DNA of 64,000 nt from DATGLG01 sp035294245 (GTDB lineage Bacteria > Pseudomonadota > Alphaproteobacteria > JACZXZ01), in assembly GCA_035294245.1 (NCBI GenBank), contig DATGLG010000052.1, positions 1 through 64,000 on the forward strand, written 5' to 3'. Below the pieces are notes generated by a model. The model was not told the DNA's origin. It was given only the letters and a program-made list of their open reading frames with translations, and made no database searches. Below are positions 8,527-17,097 of the stretch, piece by piece; positions within the stretch are counted from its first letter, which is position 1; every line of letters begins with the position of its first letter. The translations under genes and the position numbers were made by a program.

Positions 8527-9384
8527 ATGACCGAGCAAGCAAGGAGAGGGGCAAATCTCGCCGCATTGGCCTGGCAGGTTGCGGCCGGTGCCGACGAGGC
8601 GATCGGCGAGGCGCCGGTGCCGCGCTATCGCGGCCCGCACAAGCCGACGGGGGCTCGGCCGGCCGCCGAGCCGGCGCCGCCCATGCCCGGCGAGCCCGCC
8701 ACGGCGGCGAAGCGTGACGCCGCACCCCCCCCTCGCCGCGAATCCTCAGCGTCACCGCGGCTTGCGGCGAGCGCCGAAGCGAGCCGGACGGCCCGCCATC
8801 TCGCCGAGGCCGCGCAGAGCCTCCAGGCGCTCGAGGACGCGCTCAAAGCCTTCGATGGCTGCCCTCTCAAGGAGACCGCGACCAATCTCGTCTTCGGCGA
8901 CGGCAATCCGCGCGCCGACGTGATGCTGGTCGGCGAGGCGCCGGGCGCCGACGAGGACCGGCTGGGCAAGCCCTTCGTCGGCGTGAGCGGACAGCTCCTC
9001 GATCGCATGCTCGGGTGGATCGGCCTCGACCGCACGAACTTCTACATCACCAACGTTCTCTATTGGCGGCCGCCGGGCAATCGCCAGCCCACCGCGGCCG
9101 AGATCGCCGCCTGCCTTCCCTTCGTCGAGCGCCACATCGAGCTCGTCGATCCGCGGCTGCTCATTTTCGTCGGCGCCGCGTCGGCGAAGACGCTGCTCGG
9201 GCGCAGCGAGGGAATCATGCGCTTGCGCGGGCAATGGTTTCAATACCAGAGCCGCGGCATGGCGCGACCGATCCCGGCGACCGCCATCTATCACCCCGCT
9301 TATCTTCTGCGCACGCCCATGCAGAAGCGCGAGGCTTGGCGCGATCTTCTCGCCATCAAGGCGCGATTGGTCGAGCTGCGATAA
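8527..9384 (+). CDS. Uracil-DNA glycosylase, family 4/5-like
   Basis: 285 residues. After a variable Pro/Ala-rich N-terminus, the catalytic domain (about 105-285) shows the UDG motif A VGEAPGADEDRLGKPFVG and the motif B HPAYLLRTP. Between them are the segment YITNVLYWRPPGNRQPT and LLIFVGAASAKTLLG. Family 4 enzymes carry a [4Fe-4S] cluster; here the first usual CxxC pair is reduced to a single Cys (FDGCPLKETATNLVFG). That variant appears familiar from alphaproteobacterial members, so loss of the cluster should not be assumed. The role is removal of uracil from deaminated DNA. The start has AGGA seven bases upstream. Confidence 0.88.
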   Translation: MTEQARRGANLAALAWQVAAGADEAIGEAPVPRYRGPHKPTGARPAAEPAPPMPGEPATAAKRDAAPPPRRESSASPRLAASAEASRTARHLAEAAQSLQALEDALKAFDGCPLKETATNLVFGDGNPRADVMLVGEAPGADEDRLGKPFVGVSGQLLDRMLGWIGLDRTNFYITNVLYWRPPGNRQPTAAEIAACLPFVERHIELVDPRLLIFVGAASAKTLLGRSEGIMRLRGQWFQYQSRGMARPIPATAIYHPAYLLRTPMQKREAWRDLLAIKARLVELR

Positions 9385-9411
9385 ACCGCCACGACTTGGA
9401 GTCCTCGCAAC

Positions 9412-9432
9412 TTATCCACAATTTGTGGAAAT
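9412..9432. promoter_or_regulatory. Inverted pair of DnaA-box-like sites
   Basis: TTATCCACA (9412-9420) matches the DnaA box consensus exactly. After three bases, the opposite strand reads ATTTCCACA (9424-9432), which matches at eight of nine positions. The pair sits between the uracil-DNA glycosylase stop and the lytic transglycosylase start. Chance occurrence of one such site in 64 kb is likely; the closely spaced inverted arrangement is what makes it worth noting. Confidence 0.35.
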
Positions 9433-9465
9433 TTCCGCGAACGCCATTTCCTTGCCAGGCGGTGT

Positions 9466-11118
9466 TTGTTCCGGTATGAAGCCGGTGTGACGCCTCGACA
9501 AGAACTTGCCCTGTGCGCCCACAAAAATCCCCGGAGCCGCCGCTCCGGAGGGGCTCGTTTTATCTTCGCCAGCTTAGCATTGGCATTGAGCGTCGCACGA
9601 CCCGTTCACGCCGAGCCCGTGAGTGGCGCGTCGCGCGGCGACGTCGAGACGGCGGCCCTCGCGACCGGCAATCTCCGAGCCGGCGACGAGGTCCCCCTGC
9701 CGCAGCCGCTCAAGGAGCGGGACGCGCAGCTCTATCGCGCCATTTTCCACTTGCAGAGCGAAGGCCGCTTCTCGCTTGCCGACAAATCGATCGCCAAGCT
9801 CGGCAACGAGCTTCTGCTCGGCCATGTCCTGGCACAGCGCTATCTTGGCCAGGACGGTTACCATGCTAAGTATGTCGAGCTGAGCGAATGGCTCGCGCGC
9901 TATGCCGATCTCCCTGAGGCGCCGGCGCTCTACAGGCTCGCGCTTACCCGCGCGCCGAGGGGCGCCCGGCATCTTCGTCATCCCGAGGGTAACGCCTTCG
10001 CCGCGGCCCCTGCGAGCGACGGCGGATCAGGAGCGCCGCGGGAGAGCCATCGCAGCGACTGGGCGCGCGGCCTTGCCGCGTGGCATGCCCGGCATTATGC
10101 CGAGGCGGCGCGCTTCTTCGAGCGCGTGACCGCTTCCGAGGCCGTCGACCGTTGGGGCCGCGCCGCGGGAGCCTATTGGGCCGCGCGCAGCTATCTGCGC
10201 AATCGCCAGCCCGACAAGGTTGCCCATTGGCTCGATGTCGCCGGGGAATATCCCTACACCTTCTACGGCATACTCGCGCGGCGGCTGGCCGGCAGGGATT
10301 TCGACTATGATTGGTCGATTCCCGTGCTGACGCGGGCGGATGCCGCCCTGGTGGCGGCGACGCCCGCCGGCCTGAGGGCCCTTGCCCTTATCCAGATCGG
10401 CCAGGATATGCGCGCCGAGCAGGAGCTCCGCCGGCTCAATCCGGCCCAGCCGGGAATGGCCCATGCCTTGCTCGCGGTGAGCGAGCGGGCGGATATGCCG
10501 GCCCTCGCCCTGCAGCTCGCAGAGCAGCTCGCCGGCACCGAGGGCCAGCGCTATGACGCCGCACTCTACCCCGTGCCGTCATGGTCGCCGCGGGGCGGAT
10601 TCAAAGTGGACCAGGCGCTTGTGCTCGCCTTGATCCGCCTCGAATCCAAGTTCCTCGTCGGAGCCGAGAGCTCGGCGGGCGCGCGCGGCCTGATGCAGCT
10701 CATGCCGGAGACGGCCCGCTTCGTCGCCGACAACCGGCATTATCGCGGCGCCGCCCAGCTCTTCGAGCCGGAGACGAATCTCACGCTTGGGCAAAAATAT
10801 CTGACGCATCTTACAACGGTGGACGGCGTCGGCGACAATCTCTTGCTGATGGTCGCCGCCTACAATGCCGGCCCCGGCACCCTTGCGCATTGGGAGCAAG
10901 AGAGCAGGCATGACGACGATCCCCTGCTCTTCCTCGAGACCATTCCCAACCTCGAGACCCGGCACTTCGTCGAGCGCGTGCTCGCCAATTATTGGATTTA
11001 TGGCGATCAGCTCGGCGAGCCCGCGACGAGCCTCGACGAGCTTGTCGAAGGCCGCTGGCCGACCTATAAGTCACCGGACGCGTATCTCGTTCCGGTGGCG
11101 AGCCATGACAGGCATTGA
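9466..11118 (+). CDS. Soluble lytic murein transglycosylase
   Basis: About 550 residues. An N-terminal signal segment (FIFASLALALSVARPVHA) directs export. The middle is an Ala-rich helical superhelix typical of Slt70-like enzymes. The C-terminal SLT goose-lysozyme fold (about residues 380-515) has the catalytic Glu in ALIRLESKF, then ARGLMQLMPETARFVA and the AAYNAGPGTL motif. It cleaves the MurNAc-GlcNAc bond of peptidoglycan with 1,6-anhydro product formation. The start is uncertain: TTG 9466 or GTG 9487, with no ATG before the signal sequence. The stop overlaps the moaB ATG by 14 bases. Confidence 0.88.
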   Translation: MFRYEAGVTPRQELALCAHKNPRSRRSGGARFIFASLALALSVARPVHAEPVSGASRGDVETAALATGNLRAGDEVPLPQPLKERDAQLYRAIFHLQSEGRFSLADKSIAKLGNELLLGHVLAQRYLGQDGYHAKYVELSEWLARYADLPEAPALYRLALTRAPRGARHLRHPEGNAFAAAPASDGGSGAPRESHRSDWARGLAAWHARHYAEAARFFERVTASEAVDRWGRAAGAYWAARSYLRNRQPDKVAHWLDVAGEYPYTFYGILARRLAGRDFDYDWSIPVLTRADAALVAATPAGLRALALIQIGQDMRAEQELRRLNPAQPGMAHALLAVSERADMPALALQLAEQLAGTEGQRYDAALYPVPSWSPRGGFKVDQALVLALIRLESKFLVGAESSAGARGLMQLMPETARFVADNRHYRGAAQLFEPETNLTLGQKYLTHLTTVDGVGDNLLLMVAAYNAGPGTLAHWEQESRHDDDPLLFLETIPNLETRHFVERVLANYWIYGDQLGEPATSLDELVEGRWPTYKSPDAYLVPVASHDRH

Positions 11119-11650
11119 CGAATCCCGGGGTTTTCTTCCCGTCAACATCGCCGTCCTCACGATCTCCGACAGCCGCGATCTCGCGGCGGACAAATCGGGC
11201 CAGACCCTCGTCGACCGCATCGCGGCGGCCGGCCACAAGCTGGCGGCGCGCGCCATCGTCAAGGACGACGTTCGCGATATCGTTGCCAAGCTCAGGGAAT
11301 GGATCGCCGATCCCGCAGTGGATGTCGTCGTCTCGACCGGCGGTACCGGGGTGACCGGACGCGACGTGACGCCGGAGGCGTTCCACTCGGTCTACGAGAA
11401 GGAGATCCCCGGCTTCGGCGAGCTCTTCCGCATGATCTCCTATGAGAAGGTCAGGACCTCGACGATGCAGTCGCGCGCCACGGGCGGAGTCGCCGGGGGA
11501 ACCTATCTCTTCGCGCTCCCCGGCAGCCCGGGCGCGGTCAAGGACGGCTGGGACGAGATCCTACGCTGGCAGCTCGATTCACGCTACCGGCCCTGCAATC
11601 TCGTCGAGCTGATGCCGCGGCTTCAAGAGCACCTCAAGCGCGCCGGCTGA
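11105..11650 (+). CDS. moaB: Molybdenum cofactor biosynthesis protein B
   Basis: 181 residues of the MoaB/MogA fold, acting in the molybdopterin steps of molybdenum cofactor synthesis (adenylylation of molybdopterin in MogA-like members). Seen in the sequence: NIAVLTISDSRDLAADKSGQ near the N-terminus, the substrate-binding VVSTGGTGVTGRDVTPEA, and the PGSPGAVKDGWDEIL segment. The start is the ATG inside the end of the transglycosylase gene. The 3' end overlaps the convergent glycosyltransferase gene by 17 bases. No other moa genes lie nearby, so coupling to the transglycosylase is probably only positional. Confidence 0.92.
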   Translation: MTGIDESRGFLPVNIAVLTISDSRDLAADKSGQTLVDRIAAAGHKLAARAIVKDDVRDIVAKLREWIADPAVDVVVSTGGTGVTGRDVTPEAFHSVYEKEIPGFGELFRMISYEKVRTSTMQSRATGGVAGGTYLFALPGSPGAVKDGWDEILRWQLDSRYRPCNLVELMPRLQEHLKRAG

Positions 11651-12257
11651 GCGCTGCCGCCCGGCGCTCCCGGAACCGGGCGTAGCTCGCCGCGTCGTCG
11701 ACGTCTTCGAGCTCCTCCAGAAACCCGATGCGGTGACGCCTGTCGAAGGCGGCGAGGGTATCGGCAAGGGCATGGGCGGTCGACCAGCGCACCTTGTAGA
11801 AGAGCCTCGGCAGGTGGGGGCGCCGACGGACACCGATGAGCCAATATCCGCCGTCGGCGGCGCGGCCGAAGACGGCGTCATGGCTGCCGAGGCAACGAAA
11901 GGCGGCGGCGACGTGGCGGCGCGCGAGATCGGGAATATCGGCGCCGATGATGACCACCGCGCCCGGCGGCAGCTCGCGCAGCGGCCGGCGCATGCGCGCG
12001 CCGAGATCTCCCGCACCCTGCCGGCGCCGCGGCAGGCCGCGGGGCCAGCGGCAGCCCCGATGCACGGCGCGGTCGGGCGCCACATAGAGCCAGAGGCGCC
12101 AGCGCCCGTCGTGGCCGAGGCGCCGCAGCAGCAGCGCAAGGGTGCGGCTGTAGAACGCAAAGGCCGCGCGCTGGCCGATGCCTTGCGCCAAGCGGCGCTT
12201 CACACGGCCAAGGCGCGGCGCCTTGGCCATGACGACGAGATGACGGCGCGCCCTCAT
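11634..12257 (-). CDS. TIGR04282-like glycosyltransferase (DUF2064)
   Basis: 207 residues resembling the small nucleotide-transferase-like family TIGR04282 (rSAM/selenodomain-associated transferase 1). Seen: LVVMAKAPRLGRVKRRLA at the N-terminus, where family members have AKxPxxGxVKTRL; VVIIGADIPDL, the acidic GxDxPxL motif; and AVFGRAADGGYWLIG. The protein is Arg-rich. The start ATG overlaps the stop of the upstream family 2 glycosyltransferase by four bases (ATGA), so translation is probably coupled. The substrate is unknown. This family pair often sits with a radical SAM gene, and none is adjacent here. Confidence 0.82.
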   Translation of the reverse strand: MRARRHLVVMAKAPRLGRVKRRLAQGIGQRAAFAFYSRTLALLLRRLGHDGRWRLWLYVAPDRAVHRGCRWPRGLPRRRQGAGDLGARMRRPLRELPPGAVVIIGADIPDLARRHVAAAFRCLGSHDAVFGRAADGGYWLIGVRRRPHLPRLFYKVRWSTAHALADTLAAFDRRHRIGFLEELEDVDDAASYARFRERRAAALSRRA

Positions 12258-12943
12258 GCGTAAAGTCGGCGGATGACGCGCGGCGAGAGGCCGAGAAAAT
12301 AGAGGAGGAGGCAGGAGAGATTGCGCAGCGGCCGCGCAATCCAGCCCCCCTGCCGATAGCGTGCAGCGGAGGTGACGGCCCGCGCATCGAGGGCGACGAG
12401 GCGCCGGCGGCCGAGGCGGCGCACGAGGTCGACATCCTCCATCAGCGGAAGCGGCCGATACCCGCCCAGCGCCTCGTAGAAGCTGCGCGCGATGAGCAAT
12501 CCCTGATCCCCATAGGGCAAGGCGAGCGCGCGGCAGCGCCACGCGACCAGCCGCGCGAGCCGGCGCGCCGGCGGACTGTCGTCGTCGAGGGTGTAGCGGA
12601 AATAGCCGGCGCGCGCCGCATTGGCCGGCAACGCGGCGAACGCCATCACCGCCGCCGCCCAGCCCGGCTCGAGCCGGGTATCGGCGTGGAGGAAGAGGAG
12701 CCAGTCGCCGGTGGCGGCGCACGCCCCTGCGGCGAGCTGGACGCCGCGCCCGGGGTCGCTCGTCAGCACGCGGCACCCATCGGCCGCGGCTAGTGCTGCG
12801 GTGCCGTCCTGGGAGCCCCCATCCACCACGATGATCTCCCGTACCAGGATATCGGCCCGGGCGTCGCGCAAGCTGGCGAGAGTCGCCCGCAGATGAGCAG
12901 CGGCGTCGAGGGCAGGGATCACGATGCTGAGCGCAGCGGTCAT
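12254..12943 (-). CDS. TIGR04283-like family 2 glycosyltransferase
   Basis: 229 residues with a GT-A fold. It shows LSIVIPALDAAAHL, the nucleotide-binding EIIVVDGGSQDGT, and the DxD-like LFLHADTRLEPGW. The acceptor-side segment is YGDQGLLIARSFYEALGGY and then PLMEDVDLVRRL. These are features of TIGR04283 (rSAM/selenodomain-associated transferase 2). ATG 12943 fits the usual MTAALSIVIPALDA start, although the frame extends to 13027. It forms a two-gene unit with the TIGR04282-like gene downstream and is divergent from the APH-fold kinase. Donor and acceptor are not known. Confidence 0.85.
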   Translation of the reverse strand: MTAALSIVIPALDAAAHLRATLASLRDARADILVREIIVVDGGSQDGTAALAAADGCRVLTSDPGRGVQLAAGACAATGDWLLFLHADTRLEPGWAAAVMAFAALPANAARAGYFRYTLDDDSPPARRLARLVAWRCRALALPYGDQGLLIARSFYEALGGYRPLPLMEDVDLVRRLGRRRLVALDARAVTSAARYRQGGWIARPLRNLSCLLLYFLGLSPRVIRRLYA

Positions 12944-13026
12944 GGCTGTCGCGACCGGTTGCAATGACGGGCGCCGCGTATCATACAGGAGCTCCAGTCT
13001 CCACCACAAAGGCGCCGCCCGACCCA

Positions 13027-14094
13027 ATGCGCGACAGGATACCCGCCGACGCCTTCGACGTGACGCCGGCGCTCGCGGCGCTGCGCGCCTTGCCCGCCTT
13101 CCGCAATTTGGCGCCGGACGCCCTGGAGCCCGCGGGTTTTGCTGGGATGGCCCACGATCATCTTCGCCTCAAGGGCCTTGGGCTCGTGCTGCGGATACCG
13201 CGGGTCTCCCAATGGGCGCTCCCAGCCGCCGTCAATCTCGCCTATCAGGCGGCCGCCTTCCGCCGGGCGGCCCCGAGCGGCCACACCCCGCGCCTCTACG
13301 CCGTGTTGCCGCCAAGCGAGCCTCTGCCCATGGGCGCACTCCTCGTCGAGGAGATCGTCGGACGCAAGCCGCGCCTGCCGGATGACCTCCCCGCCCTTGC
13401 GGCCTGCCTCCGCGCCGTGCACGGCCTCCCGCTCCCCCATCCGCAGGAGCGCCGCCCCCTGCTCTCCCCCGACGATCCGCTCGGCCACGTGCTGCGCACC
13501 ATCGAGACGCAGGCGACGTTCCTTGGGCGCGCCGGGCGCGCCGACGAGGCCGAGGCGATGCTACGCGAGGAATTGGCCTGGGCGCGGCACTTCGTCACCG
13601 CGGCCGGCCATCCCCCTGCCCCGACAACGCTCATCCTCACCGACAGCCACCCGGGAAATTTCGTCATTGACGCCGCCGGCAAAGCCCATTTTGTCGATCT
13701 GGAGAAGGCCATGTATGCCAATCCGGCGATCGACCTCGCCCATGCCACGCTCTATACCTCGACGCGCTTCGATCCGGACATCGATACCGCGCTCACCGCG
13801 GAGGAGACCGCCGCCTTCTACCGCGATTATCTGGGCCGCATTGGGATTGAGCTGAGAGAGGCGTTGCGTCCGTGGCTCCTCCCCTTGCGACGGCTCGTCT
13901 GGCTGCGGACCACCACCTGGTGCGCCAAGTGGCGGGTCGAGTCCGCGGGAACCGATGGCTGGTCGCGCCTCAGGCTCGATCCGCGCACCCGTGTCCATAC
14001 CGAAGCCTGCATTGCGGATTTCTTCGCTCCGGCCACGATCGCGCGCATCCGCGCCGAATGGCTCCAAGGCGGCGGGCCCATGTCCCTCGGCTGA
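13027..14094 (+). CDS. APH/choline kinase-fold phosphotransferase
   Basis: About 355 residues of the aminoglycoside phosphotransferase fold. The catalytic loop is TLILTDSHPGNFVID, where most members have an HxDxxxxN motif and this one reads TDSHPGNF, and the metal-binding position is FVDLEKAMYAN. Conserved helices follow (AIDLAHATLYTS). The substrate is unknown; small-molecule or sugar phosphorylation is the family norm, and antibiotic resistance should not be inferred. I use ATG 13027 because the fold begins there and it leaves room for a promoter. ATG 12964 is possible but sits only 20 bases from the divergent glycosyltransferase start. Neither has a clear ribosome binding site. Confidence 0.72.
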   Translation: MRDRIPADAFDVTPALAALRALPAFRNLAPDALEPAGFAGMAHDHLRLKGLGLVLRIPRVSQWALPAAVNLAYQAAAFRRAAPSGHTPRLYAVLPPSEPLPMGALLVEEIVGRKPRLPDDLPALAACLRAVHGLPLPHPQERRPLLSPDDPLGHVLRTIETQATFLGRAGRADEAEAMLREELAWARHFVTAAGHPPAPTTLILTDSHPGNFVIDAAGKAHFVDLEKAMYANPAIDLAHATLYTSTRFDPDIDTALTAEETAAFYRDYLGRIGIELREALRPWLLPLRRLVWLRTTTWCAKWRVESAGTDGWSRLRLDPRTRVHTEACIADFFAPATIARIRAEWLQGGGPMSLG

Positions 14095-14133
14095 GCACGC
14101 CGTCCCCCTGGACAGAAGCGGGTCCCAGGCGTA

Positions 14134-14155
14134 CTGTATGAGAAGATGCATACAG
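14134..14155 (+). promoter_or_regulatory. Candidate GntR (YtrA-type) operator
   Basis: CTGTATG (14134-14140), eight bases, then CATACAG (14149-14155) is a perfect 7-base inverted repeat. It lies 28 bases upstream of the GntR regulator's start codon. YtrA-type GntR repressors commonly bind such dyads in front of their own operon. Autoregulation of the regulator-slipin operon is the inference. Confidence 0.5.
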
Positions 14156-14182
14156 CCCTGGAGCGGGCAGGCGGGTGCGCGG

Positions 14183-14572
14183 ATGCTCGATTTCCTCCGC
14201 CTCGAGGACAACGGCGTTCCGATCTATGTCCAGATTCGCGACAAGATGCTGCGCGCCATCGGCGCGGGCCGGCTGCGCCCCGGCGATCAGATGCCGACCA
14301 TGCGCGAGGTTGCCGTCGCCCTCAAGGTCGACCTCAACACCGTCCGCCATGCCTATCGCGAGCTCGAGCGCACCGGCGCCATCGTCATCGTTCCGGCGCG
14401 GGGGACCTTCGTCGCCGCGCAGCACGCGCCGCTGGCTCGGGAGGCCCAAGAGAGGCGGGCCGAGGAGCTCGCACTCCAGGCCGTTGCCGCCGCGACCGTC
14501 GCCGGGGTCGATCCCCGCGATGTAGCGGGACGCATCGTCCGCATCGCAGAGAGCAAGGGAGGTGGGGAATGA
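14183..14572 (+). CDS. GntR-family regulator, YtrA subfamily
   Basis: 129 residues. The N-terminal winged helix-turn-helix is typical GntR: PIYVQIRDKMLRAIGAGRL, then PGDQMPTMREVAVALKVDLNTV, then ELERTGAIVIVPARGTFV. Only about 45 residues follow, too few for an effector domain of the FadR or HutC type, which is the hallmark of the short YtrA subfamily; those usually control ABC transporters or membrane proteins in the same operon. Here the partner is a slipin/SPFH protein whose ATG overlaps this stop (ATGA). A 7-base dyad lies just upstream. The frame is open further upstream but the fold begins at this ATG. Confidence 0.88.
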   Translation: MLDFLRLEDNGVPIYVQIRDKMLRAIGAGRLRPGDQMPTMREVAVALKVDLNTVRHAYRELERTGAIVIVPARGTFVAAQHAPLAREAQERRAEELALQAVAAATVAGVDPRDVAGRIVRIAESKGGGE

Positions 14573-15459
14573 ATCCTTCAAGCCTGCACGGCGCCAACCC
14601 GCCCGCGCGGATTTTGGCCGGGCTCCTCATCGTGCTCGCCGCCGCGGCGGGGTGGCTCGGCTTTCGCGCGACGGCGCCGGGGCTCTATGCGGCGGCGGGC
14701 GTCCTCGTGATCGCGGCCTCGCTCGTGCCACGCTCCCTGATGCTGGCCAATCAATGGGAGAAGGCCGTCATTCTCCGCCTCGGCAAGCTCCACGCCATAC
14801 GGGGTGCCGGCCTGTTCTTCATCATCCCCTTCATCGATGCCGTCGCCACCTGGATCGATCAGCGGATCCGGACGACAGAATTCAAGGCCGAGCAGGCCCT
14901 AACCAAGGACACGGTGCCGGTCAGCGTCGATGCCATCGTGTTCTGGCATGTTCATGACGCGGAGCGCGCCGCCCTGGAGATCGCCGACTACAAGCAGGCG
15001 ATCGAGCAGGTCGCCCAGACCTCGCTGCGCGAGATGATCGGCTCCGCCCTGCTCGCGACCCTGCTCTCCGAGCGCCGGGAGGCCGACGCGTGGCTCAAGG
15101 ACGTGATCGGCCGCAAGACCGCCGACTGGGGCGTCGCCGTGACCTCGGCGGAGATCCGCGACGTAACTATCCCAGCCGCCCTCCAGGACGCCATGAGCCG
15201 ACAGGCCCAGGCCGAGCGGGAGCGCCAGGCCCGCGTCCTGCTCGGCTCGGCGGAGCAGGAGGTCGCGCATAAATTCCTCGATGCCGCCGAGACCTACGCA
15301 AAAAACCCGGCAGCGCTCCAGCTCCGAGCCATGAACATCATCTACGAGACGACGAAGGAGCGCGGCGCCACCGTGCTGATCCCCTCGGCCATGGTCGACA
15401 GCATGAATCCCGGGGGCGTTCTCGGGCTGGTCGCCGCGACCGCCGGCAAGACCCCCTGA
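14569..15459 (+). CDS. Slipin / SPFH (Band 7) membrane protein
   Basis: 296 residues. Two hydrophobic segments (about 15-32 and 38-50) precede an SPFH domain: NQWEKAVILRLGKLHAIRGA, then GLFFIIPFID and QRIRTTEFKAEQALTKD, with VPVSVDAIVFWHV. A helical region (QAQAERERQARVLLGSAEQE) and a C-terminal AMNIIYETTKE segment follow, as in slipins related to stomatin. These proteins form oligomers in membrane microdomains. Most bacterial slipins pair with an NfeD-type protein; none is seen here, and the partner gene is a YtrA-type regulator. The start codon overlaps that gene's stop and has GGAGG upstream. Confidence 0.87.
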   Translation: MNPSSLHGANPPARILAGLLIVLAAAAGWLGFRATAPGLYAAAGVLVIAASLVPRSLMLANQWEKAVILRLGKLHAIRGAGLFFIIPFIDAVATWIDQRIRTTEFKAEQALTKDTVPVSVDAIVFWHVHDAERAALEIADYKQAIEQVAQTSLREMIGSALLATLLSERREADAWLKDVIGRKTADWGVAVTSAEIRDVTIPAALQDAMSRQAQAERERQARVLLGSAEQEVAHKFLDAAETYAKNPAALQLRAMNIIYETTKERGATVLIPSAMVDSMNPGGVLGLVAATAGKTP

Positions 15460-15685
15460 AGGCCGAGCCTCGGCCGCGAATCATGGAGGCTGAGGCCACT
15501 CCCGGCCTCACGGAGACGAGATATCCGCGCCAAATCAGGTCGATAGCCGGATTGTGACAAAAACGAAACGATACCGTCGCGTTTCTTTGGTCGCTGCGTA
15601 TATTCATCGAGGCTTTGGTCAGCGCCTCGCGCAAATGGAGGCTGCCCAAGCCGCCCGTCGAACTGCGCTGATGAGGAGAGCAACA

Positions 15686-15934
15686 ATGACGATTGGCAAG
15701 GCGCCCACCCGCGTGGCTCGCTTTCCGGCGGCCCCGGGCTTCGCAACGAGAGATGGGGAGACGCGTTTCGCCGCGGCGCGCCCGACGCCTCTCCGCCGCG
15801 CTTGGACACGCTTCGTGCTCGGCTGCAGCTTGGCGGCGCTCCTTGCCGGCTGTGTCGTGGCCCCCGCCTATCCGCCCCCGCCGCCTCGTTACCACTATTA
15901 CTATTACGGATATCCCCATTATTACGGCTACTGA
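15686..15934 (+). CDS. Small Pro/Tyr-rich lipoprotein, unknown function
   Basis: 82 residues from ATG 15686, which has AGGAG upstream; the frame is open to 15554 but without a better start. An Arg-rich n-region and hydrophobic stretch end in LLAGC, a good lipobox with Cys around residue 54. The mature part is only about 30 residues, rich in Pro, Tyr and His (PPPPPRY followed by clustered Tyr/His/Gly). The unusually long leader could mean a later true start. A similar Pro/Tyr-rich secreted protein is encoded at 19010-19384. No function is recognised. Confidence 0.6.
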   Translation: MTIGKAPTRVARFPAAPGFATRDGETRFAAARPTPLRRAWTRFVLGCSLAALLAGCVVAPAYPPPPPRYHYYYYGYPHYYGY

Positions 15935-16014
15935 CGGGGGCGTCAGGTCAAGCCTAACCAGCATCCTTGCAACAATGTTCTTGAAATGTTCCCAATAAGC
16001 GGCCATAATGAGCT

Positions 16015-17097
16015 ATGGGTGATCCCAGTCCAGCTCTCCCCCGAAAAGGCCGTGGCGCCATCAGCAATATCTCATCCCGCTACGACCGGGAAAAGCGCAG
16101 CGCCGTCGACGACGGCTGGTCGCGTGACGAGGACGATCTCCCGCCCCTGCGCACGACGGTGTCGGTGGACGCGAGCCGGAGCGCCATCGTACGCAACCAA
16201 TCGCCCGACATCCCTTTCGACCGCTCGGTCAACCCCTATCGCGGTTGCGAGCATGGCTGCATCTACTGCTTCGCGCGGCCGACCCACGCCTATCTCGGAC
16301 TCTCGCCGGGCCTCGATTTCGAGAGCAAGCTCCTCGCCAAGCCCGATGCGCCCAAGCTCCTTGCCGAGGAGCTCCGCCGCCCCGGCTATCGCGTCGAGCC
16401 CCTGGCCCTCGGGACGAATACGGATCCCTATCAGCCGATCGAGCGGGAATATCGGATAACTCGCGGCCTTCTCGAGGTGTTGCGCGATTTCGCCCATCCC
16501 GTGATGATCACCACGAAATCGGCGCTGGTGACGCGCGACATCGATATCCTGGCGCCGATGGCCGCCAAAGGCCTGGCCCACGTCGCGCTGTCGCTCACCA
16601 CCCTCGATCCAGCGGTCGCCCGGACCATGGAGCCGCGGGCGCCGCGGCCCGACCGTCGCCTCGACGCGATGCGCGCCCTCGCCGCAGCCGGCATTCCCGT
16701 GGCGGTGATGACGGCGCCGATCATTCCCGCCCTCAACGACTGGGAAATTGAGCGGCTGCTCGAGGCGGCCGCGGCGCACGGCGCCAGCGGCGCCGGATAT
16801 GTGCTGCTTCGGCTTCCCCTCGAGATCAAGAATCTCTTCCAGGAATGGCTCGCTGCGCACTTCCCCGGGCGCGCGAAGCATATCCTCAACCTCATTCGCG
16901 AGATGCGCGGCGGCAAGCTCAACCAGGCAGAGTTCGGGCGCCGCTTCGCGGGGCAAGGCCCCTATGCGGCGATGATCCGGCAGCGCTTCCGCGCGGCATG
17001 TGCGCGCCTCGGCCTCAACAAGCGCAACGATTGGCGGCTCGACTGCGCGCAATTCAAGCCGCCGCCGCTGCCGGGAGATCAGCTCGCTCTCTTTTGA
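16015..17097 (+). CDS. PA0069/Rv2578c-type radical SAM protein
   Basis: 360 residues. The radical SAM cluster motif is CEHGCIYC (CxxxCxxC), inside VNPYRGCEHGCIYCFARPTH. Further conserved segments are ALGTNTDPYQPIEREYRITR, MITTKSALVTRDIDIL and VAVMTAPIIPALND. These features match the PA0069 family, distantly related to spore photoproduct lyase (SplB). Members generate a 5'-deoxyadenosyl radical; the substrate of this family is not established, so I do not call it a DNA photoproduct lyase. It stands alone between a small lipoprotein and an acyltransferase. Confidence 0.88.
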   Translation: MGDPSPALPRKGRGAISNISSRYDREKRSAVDDGWSRDEDDLPPLRTTVSVDASRSAIVRNQSPDIPFDRSVNPYRGCEHGCIYCFARPTHAYLGLSPGLDFESKLLAKPDAPKLLAEELRRPGYRVEPLALGTNTDPYQPIEREYRITRGLLEVLRDFAHPVMITTKSALVTRDIDILAPMAAKGLAHVALSLTTLDPAVARTMEPRAPRPDRRLDAMRALAAAGIPVAVMTAPIIPALNDWEIERLLEAAAAHGASGAGYVLLRLPLEIKNLFQEWLAAHFPGRAKHILNLIREMRGGKLNQAEFGRRFAGQGPYAAMIRQRFRAACARLGLNKRNDWRLDCAQFKPPPLPGDQLALF

